A DNA stretch of 64,000 bases from Arthrobacter sp. Edens01 (GTDB taxonomy: Bacteria; Actinomycetota; Actinomycetes; Actinomycetales; Micrococcaceae). Below the pieces are notes generated by a model. That model was not told the origin of the DNA. It was given only the letters and a program-made list of their open reading frames with translations, and made no database searches. Of this stretch, positions 26,172 through 34,428 are shown piece by piece (within the stretch, counting starts at the first letter, position 1; every line of letters starts with the position of its first letter). Position numbers and translations under genes: made by a program. The stretch covers positions 623,484-687,483 of the forward strand of contig NZ_LKIU01000005.1 in assembly GCF_001307035.1 (NCBI RefSeq), written 5' to 3'.

Positions 26172-27566
26172 ATGGACACCACGCCCGCCCGCCACATTCG
26201 CTTCAACGCCTTCGACATGAACTGCGTGGGCCACCAGTCGCCCGGACTGTGGCGCCACCCGGAAGACCGCTCCGCCGACTACACCAAGCTCAGTTACTGG
26301 ACCCATCTTGCCCAGACCTGCGAACGCGGACTGTTCGACGGCATCTTCATTGCCGACGTGCTGGGCACCTACGACGTCTACGGTTCCTCCAATGAGGCAA
26401 CCCTGCGGCAGGGCACCCAGGTTCCGGTCAACGATCCGCTGCTGCTGGTCTCCGCCATGGCGCTGGTCACCAAGAACCTCGGCTTCGGTGTCACCGCGGG
26501 CACTGCCTACGAGCACCCGTACCCGTTCGCCCGCCGGCTTTCCACGCTGGACCACCTCACCGAGGGCCGGGTCGGCTGGAACGTGGTGACCGGCTACCTG
26601 CCTTCCGCCGCACGCAATATGGGCCAGGAAGACCAGCTGGAACATGACGAGCGCTACAACCACGCAGATGAGTACCTCGAAGTGGTCTACAAGCTGCTCG
26701 AAGGCTCGTGGGAAGACGATGCCGTTGTCCGCGACAAGGAAACCGGCGTGTTCACCGACCCGGCCAAGGTCCACGACATCAACCATGAAGGCAAGTACTT
26801 CAAGGTCCCCGGCATCCACATCTCTGAGCCCTCCCCGCAGCGCACGCCGGTGATCTACCAGGCCGGCGCGTCGCCCCGGGGCATCGCCTTCGCCGCGGAA
26901 AACGCCGAAGCAGTGTTCGTGGGCGCCCCCACTGCGGAAAAGCTGAAGGCGACCGTCACGAAGATCCGCGACGCCGCTGAGGCCGCAGGACGCGACCGGC
27001 ACTCCATTAGGATCTACACCCTGCTCACCATCATCACGGCGGAAACCTCCGAGGAAGCCGAGGCCAAGCACCAGGACTACCAGCGCTACGCCAGCCACGA
27101 AGGTTCGCTGGCGCTGCTCTCCGGCTGGATGGGCGTTGACCTCTCCACCTACAACCTGGACGAACCGCTGGGCGCCGTGAAGTCCAACGCCATCCAGTCC
27201 GCTGCGGCGAATTTCCAGAAGGTGAAGGACGACGGCGAGCCCTGGACGGTGCGCGACATAGCCGAGTCCGCCGGAATCGGCGGTCTGGGACCGCGGCTTG
27301 TAGGCTCCGGCGCGGAGGTCGCCGAGGAACTGATCCGCTGGGTGGAGGAGACCGACGTCGACGGATTCAACCTTGCCTACGCCGTCACTCCCGGGACGTT
27401 CGAGGACGTCGTCGAGTTCGTGGTGCCGGAGCTGCAGAAGCGCGGCGCGTACCCCACTGAATATGCGCCGGGAACCCTGCGGCAGAAGCTCTTCGGAGCG
27501 GGGGATAAGCTGCCCGAAGACCATCGCGGGGCGAAGTTCCGCCTGGCTCCTGCCGTCGCCGGCTAG
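26172..27566 (+). CDS. LLM-class flavin monooxygenase, DmoA/DszA-like
   Basis: A 464-residue FMNH2-dependent oxygenase of the NtaA/SnaA/DszA/DmoA group, TIM-barrel fold. Family features are RFNAFDMNCVGHQSPGLWRHP at the start, FIADVLGTYDVY, PVNDPLLLVSAMA, ARRLSTLDHLTEGRVGWNVVTGYL and EPSPQRTPVIYQAGASPRG. The N-terminus and spacing resemble dimethyl-sulfide monooxygenase (DmoA) and DBT-sulfone monooxygenase (DszA). Such enzymes break C-S bonds using reduced flavin from a separate reductase, which is not in the window. A SAM-IV riboswitch controls it, supporting a sulfur role. Single-gene transcript; substrate not determined. Confidence 0.9.
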   Translation: MDTTPARHIRFNAFDMNCVGHQSPGLWRHPEDRSADYTKLSYWTHLAQTCERGLFDGIFIADVLGTYDVYGSSNEATLRQGTQVPVNDPLLLVSAMALVTKNLGFGVTAGTAYEHPYPFARRLSTLDHLTEGRVGWNVVTGYLPSAARNMGQEDQLEHDERYNHADEYLEVVYKLLEGSWEDDAVVRDKETGVFTDPAKVHDINHEGKYFKVPGIHISEPSPQRTPVIYQAGASPRGIAFAAENAEAVFVGAPTAEKLKATVTKIRDAAEAAGRDRHSIRIYTLLTIITAETSEEAEAKHQDYQRYASHEGSLALLSGWMGVDLSTYNLDEPLGAVKSNAIQSAAANFQKVKDDGEPWTVRDIAESAGIGGLGPRLVGSGAEVAEELIRWVEETDVDGFNLAYAVTPGTFEDVVEFVVPELQKRGAYPTEYAPGTLRQKLFGAGDKLPEDHRGAKFRLAPAVAG

Positions 27567-27607
27567 GACTGGGCTTCCCCGGAGGGTGCCTCCAGGAAAG
27601 GTGTTTG

Positions 27608-27637
27608 TTAGTATCTGCGTATGCACGCAGATACTAA
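27608..27637 (+). promoter_or_regulatory. ArsR-family operator spanning the start codon, with promoter
   Basis: TTAGTATCTGCGT (27608-27620) and its exact complement (27625-27637) flank ATGC, so the repressor gene's ATG at 27621 is the loop. The left arm contains a -10 (TAGTAT, 27609-27614) six bases before the ATG, implying a leaderless transcript that the bound repressor would block. Confidence 0.75.
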
Positions 27638-27965
27638 TGCTGATGACCTCACTCCCGCGAACGCCTACATTGACGTGGCCGTTGAGGTCTTCCGCCTGCT
27701 CGCGGACGCGACACGCATTCGGATTGTGCTGGCCCTGCGTGAAGGCGAACTCTCGGTGAACAACCTGGCCGAAATCGTGGAGCGCAGCCCGGCCGCTGTC
27801 TCCCAGCACCTGGCGAAGCTTAGGTGGGGCAAGCTGGTCCGTGTCCGGCAGGACGGGAACCGGGCGTTCTACCGCCTCACGGACGAGCATGCGATGCGGC
27901 TGGTTGTCGAAGCCATCCGGCAGGCCGAGCATGCCGTGGAAGAGAAACCCGGGCACCACTCATGA
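27621..27965 (+). CDS. ArsR-family repressor
   Basis: A 114-residue winged-helix regulator. The core is VFRLLADATRIRIVLALREGELSVNNLAEIVERSPAAVSQHLAKLRWGKLVRVRQDGNRAFYRLTDEH, the standard ArsR/SmtB helix-turn-helix and wing. It lacks the ELCVCDL metal motif, but the C-terminal HAMRLVVEAIRQAEHAVEEKPGHH provides His and Glu residues like those of metal sensors such as NmtR/KmtR. A 13-bp perfect inverted repeat surrounds its start codon, pointing to autorepression. The MFS gene overlaps its end (ATGA), so both are co-regulated. The inducer is unknown; nickel, cobalt or a similar metal is plausible. Confidence 0.9.
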   Translation: MHADTNADDLTPANAYIDVAVEVFRLLADATRIRIVLALREGELSVNNLAEIVERSPAAVSQHLAKLRWGKLVRVRQDGNRAFYRLTDEHAMRLVVEAIRQAEHAVEEKPGHHS

Positions 27966-29236
27966 TCCGCGTTCTGCGCAATCCCACCTACCGGGCACTG
28001 TTCTTAGCCCAGGTGTTGGCCCTGCTCGGAACGGGCTTGCTGACCGTTGCCCTGGGCCTTCTTGCCTTCGACCTGGCGGGCGACTCAGCCGGAGCAGTGC
28101 TCGGCACCGCTCTTACGATCAAGATGCTGGCGTACGTGGGTGTGGCTCCGGTGATCGCTGCCCTGGTGGACCGCTTGCCGAAAAAGGCCGTGTTGGTTGG
28201 TGCCGATGCGGTGAGGTTCGCGGTGGCACTGGGTCTTCCGTGGGTGACCGAGATATGGCAGATCTACGGCCTGGTGTTCATACTGCAGTCAGCATCGGCA
28301 ACCTTCACGCCTGCTTTCCAGTCACTGATTCCGGGCGTGCTGCCGGATTCGCGGGACTACACCCGCGCACTGTCACTGTCCCGGCTTGCCTATGACCTGG
28401 AATCGCTGCTGAGCCCGGCGCTTGCCGCAGTCTTTCTGACGGTGCTTGCGTACAACAACCTTTTCCTCGGAACCGCGTTCGGGTTCCTCTGTTCCGCGGT
28501 GCTCGTCCTGGCGTGCAGGCTGCCCGCCGCTAAGGCCTCAGGGGACGGCTTCTGGACCCGGCTTCCGACTGGAATAAGGGTCTTCGCCCGCACGCCGGCG
28601 CTGCGGTTCCTGATGCTGGCCAACATGGTCGTGGCAGCCGGAACGGCGATCGTCCTGGTGAATTCCGTCGTCTATGCGCGCGCAGTGTTCAGGCTGGATG
28701 ACGCCGCGCTCGCGCTGGCCCTCGGCTGTTACGGCGTCGGCTCGCTGGCTGCGGCCCTCAGCGTTCCGTGGCTGGTGGACCGTTTCGGCGTCATCCGGAC
28801 GATGCTTGCGGGCTCGGCGGTGATTGTGGCGGGACTTGCAGCAGCCGTCTTCGTGACCGGAATGCTCGCGGCGGGTCCCGCGGGGTGGCCGGCGCTGCTG
28901 GCCGCCTGGGCCGTGCTGGGTATGGGAACCTCGCTTGTCAACACGCCCTCATCCCGGCTGCTGGCAGAATCCTCGACGCCGGCCAACCGAAACCTGGTCT
29001 ACACGGCGCAGTTTGCACTGTCGCACGCCTGCTTCCTCATCACCTACCCCATAGCCGGTTGGCTCGGTGAGGGCAGCCTGCTGGGTGCGGCAGGCGTCCT
29101 GACGCTCGTGGCCGCTGCCGGACTGGCCGCGGCGTTGGCGCAGACAAGGAAGAACCATGGCTTCACCGGGCCGCAGCCGGAGCGGCTCGAGCGACCGCGG
29201 GGCATTGACCGGGTAGGAGCGCGCTCCTACCGTTGA
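27962..29236 (+). CDS. MFS transporter, ArsR-linked efflux type
   Basis: A 424-residue major-facilitator protein with about 12 helices. It begins IRVLRNPTYRALFLAQVLALLGTGLLTVALGLLAFDLAG and has AALVDRLPKKAVLVGAD as the loop 2-3 signature. ATG 27962 overlaps the arsR-type stop, and the frame before it has no homology. MFS pumps under ArsR-type repressors usually expel a metal ion or small toxic compound; this is inferred from the pairing, not from sequence. The C-terminal 30 residues are basic and include the DNA of a palindromic promoter for the next gene (29205-29233). Confidence 0.88.
   Translation: MIRVLRNPTYRALFLAQVLALLGTGLLTVALGLLAFDLAGDSAGAVLGTALTIKMLAYVGVAPVIAALVDRLPKKAVLVGADAVRFAVALGLPWVTEIWQIYGLVFILQSASATFTPAFQSLIPGVLPDSRDYTRALSLSRLAYDLESLLSPALAAVFLTVLAYNNLFLGTAFGFLCSAVLVLACRLPAAKASGDGFWTRLPTGIRVFARTPALRFLMLANMVVAAGTAIVLVNSVVYARAVFRLDDAALALALGCYGVGSLAAALSVPWLVDRFGVIRTMLAGSAVIVAGLAAAVFVTGMLAAGPAGWPALLAAWAVLGMGTSLVNTPSSRLLAESSTPANRNLVYTAQFALSHACFLITYPIAGWLGEGSLLGAAGVLTLVAAAGLAAALAQTRKNHGFTGPQPERLERPRGIDRVGARSYR
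29205..29233 (+). promoter_or_regulatory. Promoter with a 20-bp palindrome filling the spacer
   Basis: TTGACC (29205-29210), 17 bases, then TACCGT (29228-29233) form a good promoter for the hydrolase gene. The palindrome GGTAGGAGCG plus its exact complement (29212-29231) occupies the spacer and most of the -10, inside the last codons of the transporter gene. It probably binds a regulator, either a repressor or a MerR-type activator; none is encoded next to it. Confidence 0.6.
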
Positions 29237-29268
29237 GGGACCCCCAGCCTCCAGGTAAGGAGAACCCC

Positions 29269-30042
29269 ATGGATCCATCAGCCGAAGCTTCAGGACGTGT
29301 GCTTTCCGCCGACGGAACGCCCATTGCGTGGCAGCGCCGGGGGGAAGGGCCTCCGCTGGTGGTGGTGGATCCCGTCATGATGGACCGGACCACCTCGGGG
29401 ATGGCAGGTGTTGCCGAACTGCTGGCCGCAGGCCACACCGTCTACACGTATGACCGCCGAGGCAAGGGCGAGAGCGGGGACGGGGAGGAGTACACCCCGG
29501 AATCCGAGGTGGACGACCTGCTGGCCGTGGTGGAAACCGCCGGCGGCACGGCCGATCTGCTGGGAACCTCCTCCGGCGCCGTCCTCGCGCTCCGGGCTGC
29601 CTCGGAGTCCGCGGTCATCTCCAGCGTCATCGCCGTGGAACCTCCGCTCACCGGGGACACTGACGAAGATCCGGACATCCGCCCTGAGCTGGATGAGCTG
29701 GTTGCGGCAGGTGACCGGGCAGGAGCCGTTCGGCTGTTCCAGGAGTCCATCGGAGTGCCGGCGGAGATCATCGAGGCCTCGGACCCGGCTCCGTTTGAGC
29801 CGGCGGCTCACACCATCTCCTATGACCTGACCCTGCTGCTGGAAACCGACGTGCGGTCCCTGACCGGAATCCGCGTGCCGGTGCTGGTGCTGGCGAGTTC
29901 CGGAAGTGATGACCGGCTGCGCGAATGGGCGCGTGAGACTGCCGAGCTGCTGCCCGACGGGTCATTCCAGCTGCTGGAGGGCAGCTGGCACGGGCTGGAT
30001 GACCAGACCCTGGCCGCCGCCGTCGACGCTTTCCTGGAATAG
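29269..30042 (+). CDS. Alpha/beta-hydrolase
   Basis: A 257-residue alpha/beta-hydrolase fold protein. The nucleophile elbow is LGTSSGAV (Ser near 110), the YTYDRRGKGES strand matches the family, and the catalytic His is in GSWHGLDD near the C-terminus; an acid in SSGSDDRL is the likely third member. ATG 29269 is supported by AAGGAG at 29257-29262; an earlier in-frame start at 29233 lies inside the promoter. It resembles small esterase/haloperoxidase-like enzymes, and the substrate is unknown. It probably has its own promoter, so it need not belong with the ArsR-MFS pair. Confidence 0.88.
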   Translation: MDPSAEASGRVLSADGTPIAWQRRGEGPPLVVVDPVMMDRTTSGMAGVAELLAAGHTVYTYDRRGKGESGDGEEYTPESEVDDLLAVVETAGGTADLLGTSSGAVLALRAASESAVISSVIAVEPPLTGDTDEDPDIRPELDELVAAGDRAGAVRLFQESIGVPAEIIEASDPAPFEPAAHTISYDLTLLLETDVRSLTGIRVPVLVLASSGSDDRLREWARETAELLPDGSFQLLEGSWHGLDDQTLAAAVDAFLE

Positions 30043-30113
30043 GTCCGCAGTCTGCCGCGTTTGTACCCTGAGCGTAGGGTGGGAGCCCTGCAGAGACTCA
30101 AAGGAGAGACCGC

Positions 30114-30530
30114 ATGGTGCACCTCAACGATCCCGAGGTCATTACCCGGCTGCTCACGGCCAAGGGCCGCTGGGCGGTAGTGGGCCTTTCGAACAATCCG
30201 GCCCGTCCCGCCGTCGGTGTTTCACGGTTTGTCCGGGATTCCCTGGGCATGGAGATCATCCCCGTGAACCTTTCCGGGCAGGCCGTCCACGGCCAGCAGG
30301 GCTACAGCAAGCTGGCGGACATCCCCGGCCAGGTGGACGTTGTGGATTGCTTCGTGAATTCGGCCAAGGTGGGAAACATCGTGGACCAGGCCATTGCAAT
30401 CGGCGCCAAGGCCGTGTGGCTGCAGCTGGGCGTGGTCGATGAAGACGCCGTGAAGCGCGCCGCAAACGCAGGGCTCGACGTCGTCATGAACACCTGCCCG
30501 GTCATCGAGGCCGGAAGGTTTGGACTCTAG
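30114..30530 (+). CDS. CoA-binding domain protein, short paralogue
   Basis: A 138-residue CoA_binding_2 protein. It has RWAVVGLSNNPARPAVGVSRFVRDSLGMEIIPVNLSGQAVHGQQGYSKLADIP, then VDVVDCFVNSAKVGNIVDQAI and KAVWLQLGVVDEDAVKRAANAGLDVVMNTCPVIEAGR. The arrangement matches the protein at 18694-19185, but the N-terminus is shorter and the two differ strongly in sequence. Start ATG 30114 follows AAAGGAGAG. A TAGGGT -10-like hexamer lies near 30075. Function unresolved; both paralogues sit inside the sulfur region, one beside metY. Confidence 0.85.
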   Translation: MVHLNDPEVITRLLTAKGRWAVVGLSNNPARPAVGVSRFVRDSLGMEIIPVNLSGQAVHGQQGYSKLADIPGQVDVVDCFVNSAKVGNIVDQAIAIGAKAVWLQLGVVDEDAVKRAANAGLDVVMNTCPVIEAGRFGL

Positions 30531-30540
30531 CGACGGAACA

Positions 30541-31104
30541 TCAGACGCTGTCCTGGATCCGCTGGTCCACGGGCAGCGCCCGGTACGCTTTCCAGGCCTG
30601 AATCATCTGATCGCGGCTGCCGCCGGGATGTGCTGCATGCCAGTCCCTGGAGAAGCGGTTGAGTTCGAACTGCGGGCTGATCGGCCGCGGGGCGGCATCC
30701 CGGGTGGCGTGCCAGTGGTCCAAGGCGGCCGCCAGCGTTGCGGTGCCGTCATTGGCGGCGAAGAACTCCCGCATCGGCGCATCGAAGCGGAATCCGGGAC
30801 CCAGGGCGTTGACGAAGAACTCCCGCAGCACCTGGCTGCACGGATGTCCCGCCGGAATCACGGTGTGGATGGTCAGCGGCGGTACGAGCCGCTGCCGGGA
30901 GCTGCGGGCTGGAGCTACCGGCGCGGGAAGCGGTGTGCCCGCCAGGAATGCGGCGATGCGTTCGGCCAGCTGCTCCTTTGAACCGGCAGCGGATATTTCC
31001 TGCGTGCGCGCGAACGCCTGCAGCTCTTCCTTCAGCCAGTACCAGCGGCGGAATTCGGCCGCCCCGAGCGAAGAAGAAAGGGCGGGGCGTTCCGTAGATC
31101 TCAC
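30541..31104 (-). CDS. SAP-domain protein with DUF6434-like C-terminus
   Basis: About 187 residues. The N-terminal 55 residues, RSTERPALSSSLGAAEFRRW followed by YWLKEELQAFARTQEISAAGSKEQLAERIAAFLAG, form two helices as in SAP domains, which often bind DNA. The rest (HTVIPAGHPCSQVLREFFVNALGPGF, then FNRFSRDWHAAHPGGSRDQMIQAWKAYRALP) matches a domain usually found with it. GTG 31104 is used because GAGGATGG precedes it and the frame upstream is antisense to the SAM leader. It stands alone on the minus strand, unrelated by sequence to the sulfur genes. Function unknown. Confidence 0.75.
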   Translation of the reverse strand: MRSTERPALSSSLGAAEFRRWYWLKEELQAFARTQEISAAGSKEQLAERIAAFLAGTPLPAPVAPARSSRQRLVPPLTIHTVIPAGHPCSQVLREFFVNALGPGFRFDAPMREFFAANDGTATLAAALDHWHATRDAAPRPISPQFELNRFSRDWHAAHPGGSRDQMIQAWKAYRALPVDQRIQDSV

Positions 31105-31319
31105 GTTCCCATCCTCGCGGATCGGCGGGAGAATCGGTGCTCCCGCGCCGCAGCACGCCCATACGTCTGCACGGGTGCCGCGTGAGATGGAAGACGGCGC
31201 CCCGGCGGACGTAACAAAACGGAGTGTGACGCCGGTCGGAGTCACGTACCGACGCATTCGGCCGCACGGGGAAATCTTCTGGCCCCGCCGGTGCCTGGGC
31301 GGTTTAGATAGTCCCGTAA

Positions 31320-31419
31320 CCATCCAGAGCGGCTGAGAGACCTGGCTCCGTGACGCCGCAGCAACCCTTCTTCCGCGGGCATACCCGCCGAAGAAGGGTG
31401 CTACCGCCAGGACCGATGG
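31320..31419 (+). ncRNA. SAM riboswitch (S-box/SAM-I type)
   Basis: CCATCCAGAGCGGC starts and GACCGATGG closes the aptamer (P1). Between them are GAGAGACCTGG, GCCGCAGCAACCC, a P3 arm of about 28 bases closed by a CCGCGGG/CCCGC stem, and GGGTGCTACCGCCAGG. A TTTAGAT -10-like box (about 31303-31309) precedes it. Downstream, TGCGGTC (31436-31442) can pair with GACCGCA (31508-31514), which overlaps the metN ribosome site AGGAGGA, suggesting translational control. Confidence 0.9.
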
Positions 31420-31524
31420 AGAAGCACCTGCTCTTTGCGGTCCGCTGCCCCGTGCCTTCCGCACGGCTGCGTGAGCCTGCGGAGGCGTGCACCTCTTCCC
31501 GGGCTCAGACCGCAGGAGGACAGC

Positions 31525-32316
31525 ATGATCCGGATCGAAAACGTCTCAACCGTCTTTGGGGGCGGTGAATCGGCCTTCACGGCAGTGGACAACGTCACCC
31601 TGTCGATCCCCAAGGGAAGCATCCAGGGCATTATCGGGTTCTCCGGTGCCGGTAAATCCACCCTGCTGCGCAACATCAACCTGCTGGAACGCCCAACGTC
31701 CGGCCGCGTGCTCGTGGATGGAACGGACCTCACCAGTCTGGGTGATGCCGAGCTTCGGGCAGCCCGGCATGAGATCGGCATGATCTTCCAGCACTTCAAC
31801 CTGCTGAACAACCGGACCGCGGCGCAGAACGTGGAGCTCTCGCTCAAGTTCGCCGGAGTGAAGAACGCCGCCGAACGCCGCGCCCGCGCACTGGAGGCGC
31901 TCGCCGTCGTCGACCTCTCGGAGAAGGCGGGGACCTATCCGGCCAAGCTCTCCGGCGGACAGAAGCAGCGAGTTGCAATCGCCCGTGCCCTGGCCACGCG
32001 GCCCAAGGTGCTGCTCTGCGACGAACCGACCTCCGCCGTCGACCCGCGGACCACCGCCTCCGTGCTGCAGTACCTCAGCGACGTCAACGCACGGTTCGGC
32101 ATCACGATCGTGGTGGTGACCCATGAAATGAACGTCATCAAGGCGATTGCGGACAACGTGGCCGTGATGGAGGAAGGCCGGGTGGTGGAACAGTTCGCGC
32201 TCGCGGAGCTGGCCCGGCCCGGGTTCACGCCGGCCACCGCAATCGGCCGGTACCTGATCTCCGACGAAATCACCCTGGACCGGGCTGCCGGCCGGGAAGG
32301 AGCCCGCGTTGCTTGA
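31525..32316 (+). CDS. metN: Methionine-type ABC ATPase lacking the C-terminal NIL domain
   Basis: A 263-residue ATPase for uptake of methionine or a related sulfur compound. Walker A GFSGAGKST is at 38-46, the Q-loop is FQHFNLL, the signature KLSGGQKQR and Walker B VLLCDEPTSAVD; the GFSGAGKSTL and MIFQHFNLL forms are typical of MetN. Classical MetN is about 340 residues and ends in a NIL domain that binds methionine and inhibits transport; this protein stops about 80 residues earlier. The start ATG 31525 follows AGGAGGA. It is the first gene after a SAM riboswitch, and metI overlaps its end by 8 bases. Confidence 0.92.
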   Translation: MIRIENVSTVFGGGESAFTAVDNVTLSIPKGSIQGIIGFSGAGKSTLLRNINLLERPTSGRVLVDGTDLTSLGDAELRAARHEIGMIFQHFNLLNNRTAAQNVELSLKFAGVKNAAERRARALEALAVVDLSEKAGTYPAKLSGGQKQRVAIARALATRPKVLLCDEPTSAVDPRTTASVLQYLSDVNARFGITIVVVTHEMNVIKAIADNVAVMEEGRVVEQFALAELARPGFTPATAIGRYLISDEITLDRAAGREGARVA

Positions 32317-32974
32317 GCGAATTGCCGAAGTCTGGCCGGAACTGCTCGCCGCACTGGGCCAGACCGGCACCATGCTGCTGGTCGCGATCCCGCTGGCGGT
32401 GCTGATCGGCACCCCGCTGGGTGTGCTGCTCTACTCCCTTGGGCCGGACGGGCTGGGGCACAAACCGCGGCTGCACCGGGTCCTGGACTCACTGGTGAAT
32501 CTGGTGCGTTCCTTTCCGTTCCTGATCCTGCTGATCGCGATCATCCCGTTCACCCGCTTCGTGGTGGGAACAACCATCGGCACCGCAGCCGTGATCGTGC
32601 CGCTGACCATCAACGCCATCCCGTACTTTGCCCGGTTCGTGGAGCAGAACATCACCGCGCTCGGCGGCGGGGTAGTGGAAGCGGCCCGCTCCATGGGCGC
32701 CACCCGCGGGCAGATTGTGCGGGACGTGCTGCTGGTTGAAGCCCGTCCGGCCCTGATCAGCTCGGTGACCATCATGACGGTCAGCTTCATCTCCTACTCC
32801 GCCATGGCCGGCCTGGTGGGCGGCGGGGGAATCGGCGACTTTGCCATCCGCTACGGCTACTACCGCTACGAGACCGGGCTGATGCTCACTGCCATTGTGC
32901 TGATGGTCCTGCTGGTCCAGGCCGTGCAGCTGGGCGGCTCCTGGCTCTCCCGCCGCGCCGACAAGCGCCTCTAG
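32309..32974 (+). CDS. metI: Methionine-type ABC permease
   Basis: A 221-residue inner-membrane permease with five predicted helices, standard for MetI. It shows TGTMLLVAIPLAVLIGTPLGVLLY, LVRSFPFLILLIAIIPFTRFVVGTTIG, the coupling segment VVEAARSMGATRGQIVRDVLLVEARPALISSVT and GLVGGGGIGDFAIRYGYYRY, all strongly MetI-like. The start is TTG 32309, overlapping the metN stop by eight bases. A GGGAAGGAG ribosome site lies 8-16 bases upstream inside metN. Two oxygenase genes separate it from metQ, an unusual order. Confidence 0.93.
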   Translation: MLERIAEVWPELLAALGQTGTMLLVAIPLAVLIGTPLGVLLYSLGPDGLGHKPRLHRVLDSLVNLVRSFPFLILLIAIIPFTRFVVGTTIGTAAVIVPLTINAIPYFARFVEQNITALGGGVVEAARSMGATRGQIVRDVLLVEARPALISSVTIMTVSFISYSAMAGLVGGGGIGDFAIRYGYYRYETGLMLTAIVLMVLLVQAVQLGGSWLSRRADKRL

Positions 32975-33003
32975 CCTTCCCGCTCCTACCGAAAGTTACT
33001 TCC

Positions 33004-34428
33004 ATGAGCATTCCCAGTACCCGTTTTCCCGGCGGGCGTCCGCGCCTTCTGCTGAACGCCTTCCTGATGAACACCACCAGCCACATCCGCGGCGGCCAGT
33101 GGCGCCACCCCGATGCCGAGCAGCACCGCTTCAACGAACTGTCCTTCTGGACAGACCTTGCCCGGCAGCTCGAAGCGGCGAAGTTCGACGCCCTGTTCTT
33201 TGCCGACGTCGTGGGCCTGTACGGGGACCACGACGGCGGCTGGTCATCCCACGTGCGCCGCGGCCTGCAGGTGCCGGCCAACGATCCGCTGCTGCTGCTC
33301 GCCGCACTCTCAGGTGCCACCAGGGATATCGGCCTGGCCGCGACGTCGTCCGTGGTGCAGAGCCATCCGTTCCAGTTCGCGCGGCAGCTCTCCACCCTTG
33401 ACCATCTCTCCGGTGGCCGGGCTGGCTGGAACATCGTCACCTCCGTGCTGGAGAACGCGCACCGCAATTTCGGCGGCGACGGGCTGACGGAACACGACCG
33501 CCGCTACGACTGGGCGGACGAATACACCGACGCCGTGTACAAGCTCTGGGAAGGGTCCTGGGATGACGGCGCCCTGGTCCAGGACAAGGCCAGCGGCGTC
33601 CACGCCGATCCGGACAAAGTCCACAAGATCCACCACCGCGGCGAACGGTACTCGATCGACGGACCGCACCTGAGCTCACCCTCCCCGCAGCGCACGCCCG
33701 TGCTCTTCCAGGCCGGAAGTTCCGGGCGGGGGCAGCAGTTCGCTGCAGCCAACGCCGAGGCGACGTTCATCTTCGCCCCCAACCACGCCCACGCGGCCAA
33801 GGTCTCCGCGGGAGTCCGGGCACGCGCCGCAGAAGCCGGGCGGCGGCCCGACGACATCAAGGTCTTCACCGGCCTGTCCTTCGTGGTGGGCGGCACCGAA
33901 GCCGAAGCACAGCGGAAAAAGGCCGAGCAGGACGAATTCCTGGACCTGGATGCCGTGATCGCGCACATCGGCGGCGGCCTGGGCATCGACCTCGGCGGCC
34001 TGGACCTGGACACCCCGCTGGGGGACGTACAGACCGAAGGGGGCCGGGGAGTACTGCAGGCGATCATCGACTCCACTCCGGGCGGCAATCCCACCCTGGC
34101 CGACGTTGCCCGCTACCGCACCGAGGCCCAGCAGGTCACCGGCACCCCGGAACAGATCGCCGATGAACTTGAACGCTGGCAGGACGCAGGGGTGGACGGC
34201 ATCAACATCATCAACGCCATCCTGCCCGGCTCCTACACCGACTTCATCGACGGTGTGCTGCCTGAGCTGCGCCGCCGCGGCCTGGCACAGAGCGAATACG
34301 CCCCCGGGACACTGCGCGAGAAACTCTTTGGCGCAGGTCCGCTGCTGAACGAACGGCACCGGGCTTCGCAGTTCCGCGGCGCCTTCACCCCCGAAAACAC
34401 CCTTGCAACCCCAGGAGTTACCCGATGA
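33004..34428 (+). CDS. LLM-class flavin monooxygenase in the met operon
   Basis: A 474-residue FMNH2-dependent monooxygenase of the NtaA/DszA group. It shows LLLNAFLMNTTSHIRGGQWRHPDAE, FFADVVGLYGD, PANDPLLLLAALSGATRDIGL, ARQLSTLDHLSGGRAGWNIVTSVLENAHRNFG and SPSPQRTPVLFQAGSSGRGQQFAA. It is more distant from DmoA than the enzyme at 26172 and differs in the substrate-facing N-terminal loop. The next gene, a DszC-like flavoprotein, overlaps its end by four bases. It lies between metI and metQ behind a SAM riboswitch, so it likely oxidises the compound the transporter imports. Partner flavin reductase not in the window. Confidence 0.9.
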   Translation: MSIPSTRFPGGRPRLLLNAFLMNTTSHIRGGQWRHPDAEQHRFNELSFWTDLARQLEAAKFDALFFADVVGLYGDHDGGWSSHVRRGLQVPANDPLLLLAALSGATRDIGLAATSSVVQSHPFQFARQLSTLDHLSGGRAGWNIVTSVLENAHRNFGGDGLTEHDRRYDWADEYTDAVYKLWEGSWDDGALVQDKASGVHADPDKVHKIHHRGERYSIDGPHLSSPSPQRTPVLFQAGSSGRGQQFAAANAEATFIFAPNHAHAAKVSAGVRARAAEAGRRPDDIKVFTGLSFVVGGTEAEAQRKKAEQDEFLDLDAVIAHIGGGLGIDLGGLDLDTPLGDVQTEGGRGVLQAIIDSTPGGNPTLADVARYRTEAQQVTGTPEQIADELERWQDAGVDGINIINAILPGSYTDFIDGVLPELRRRGLAQSEYAPGTLREKLFGAGPLLNERHRASQFRGAFTPENTLATPGVTR

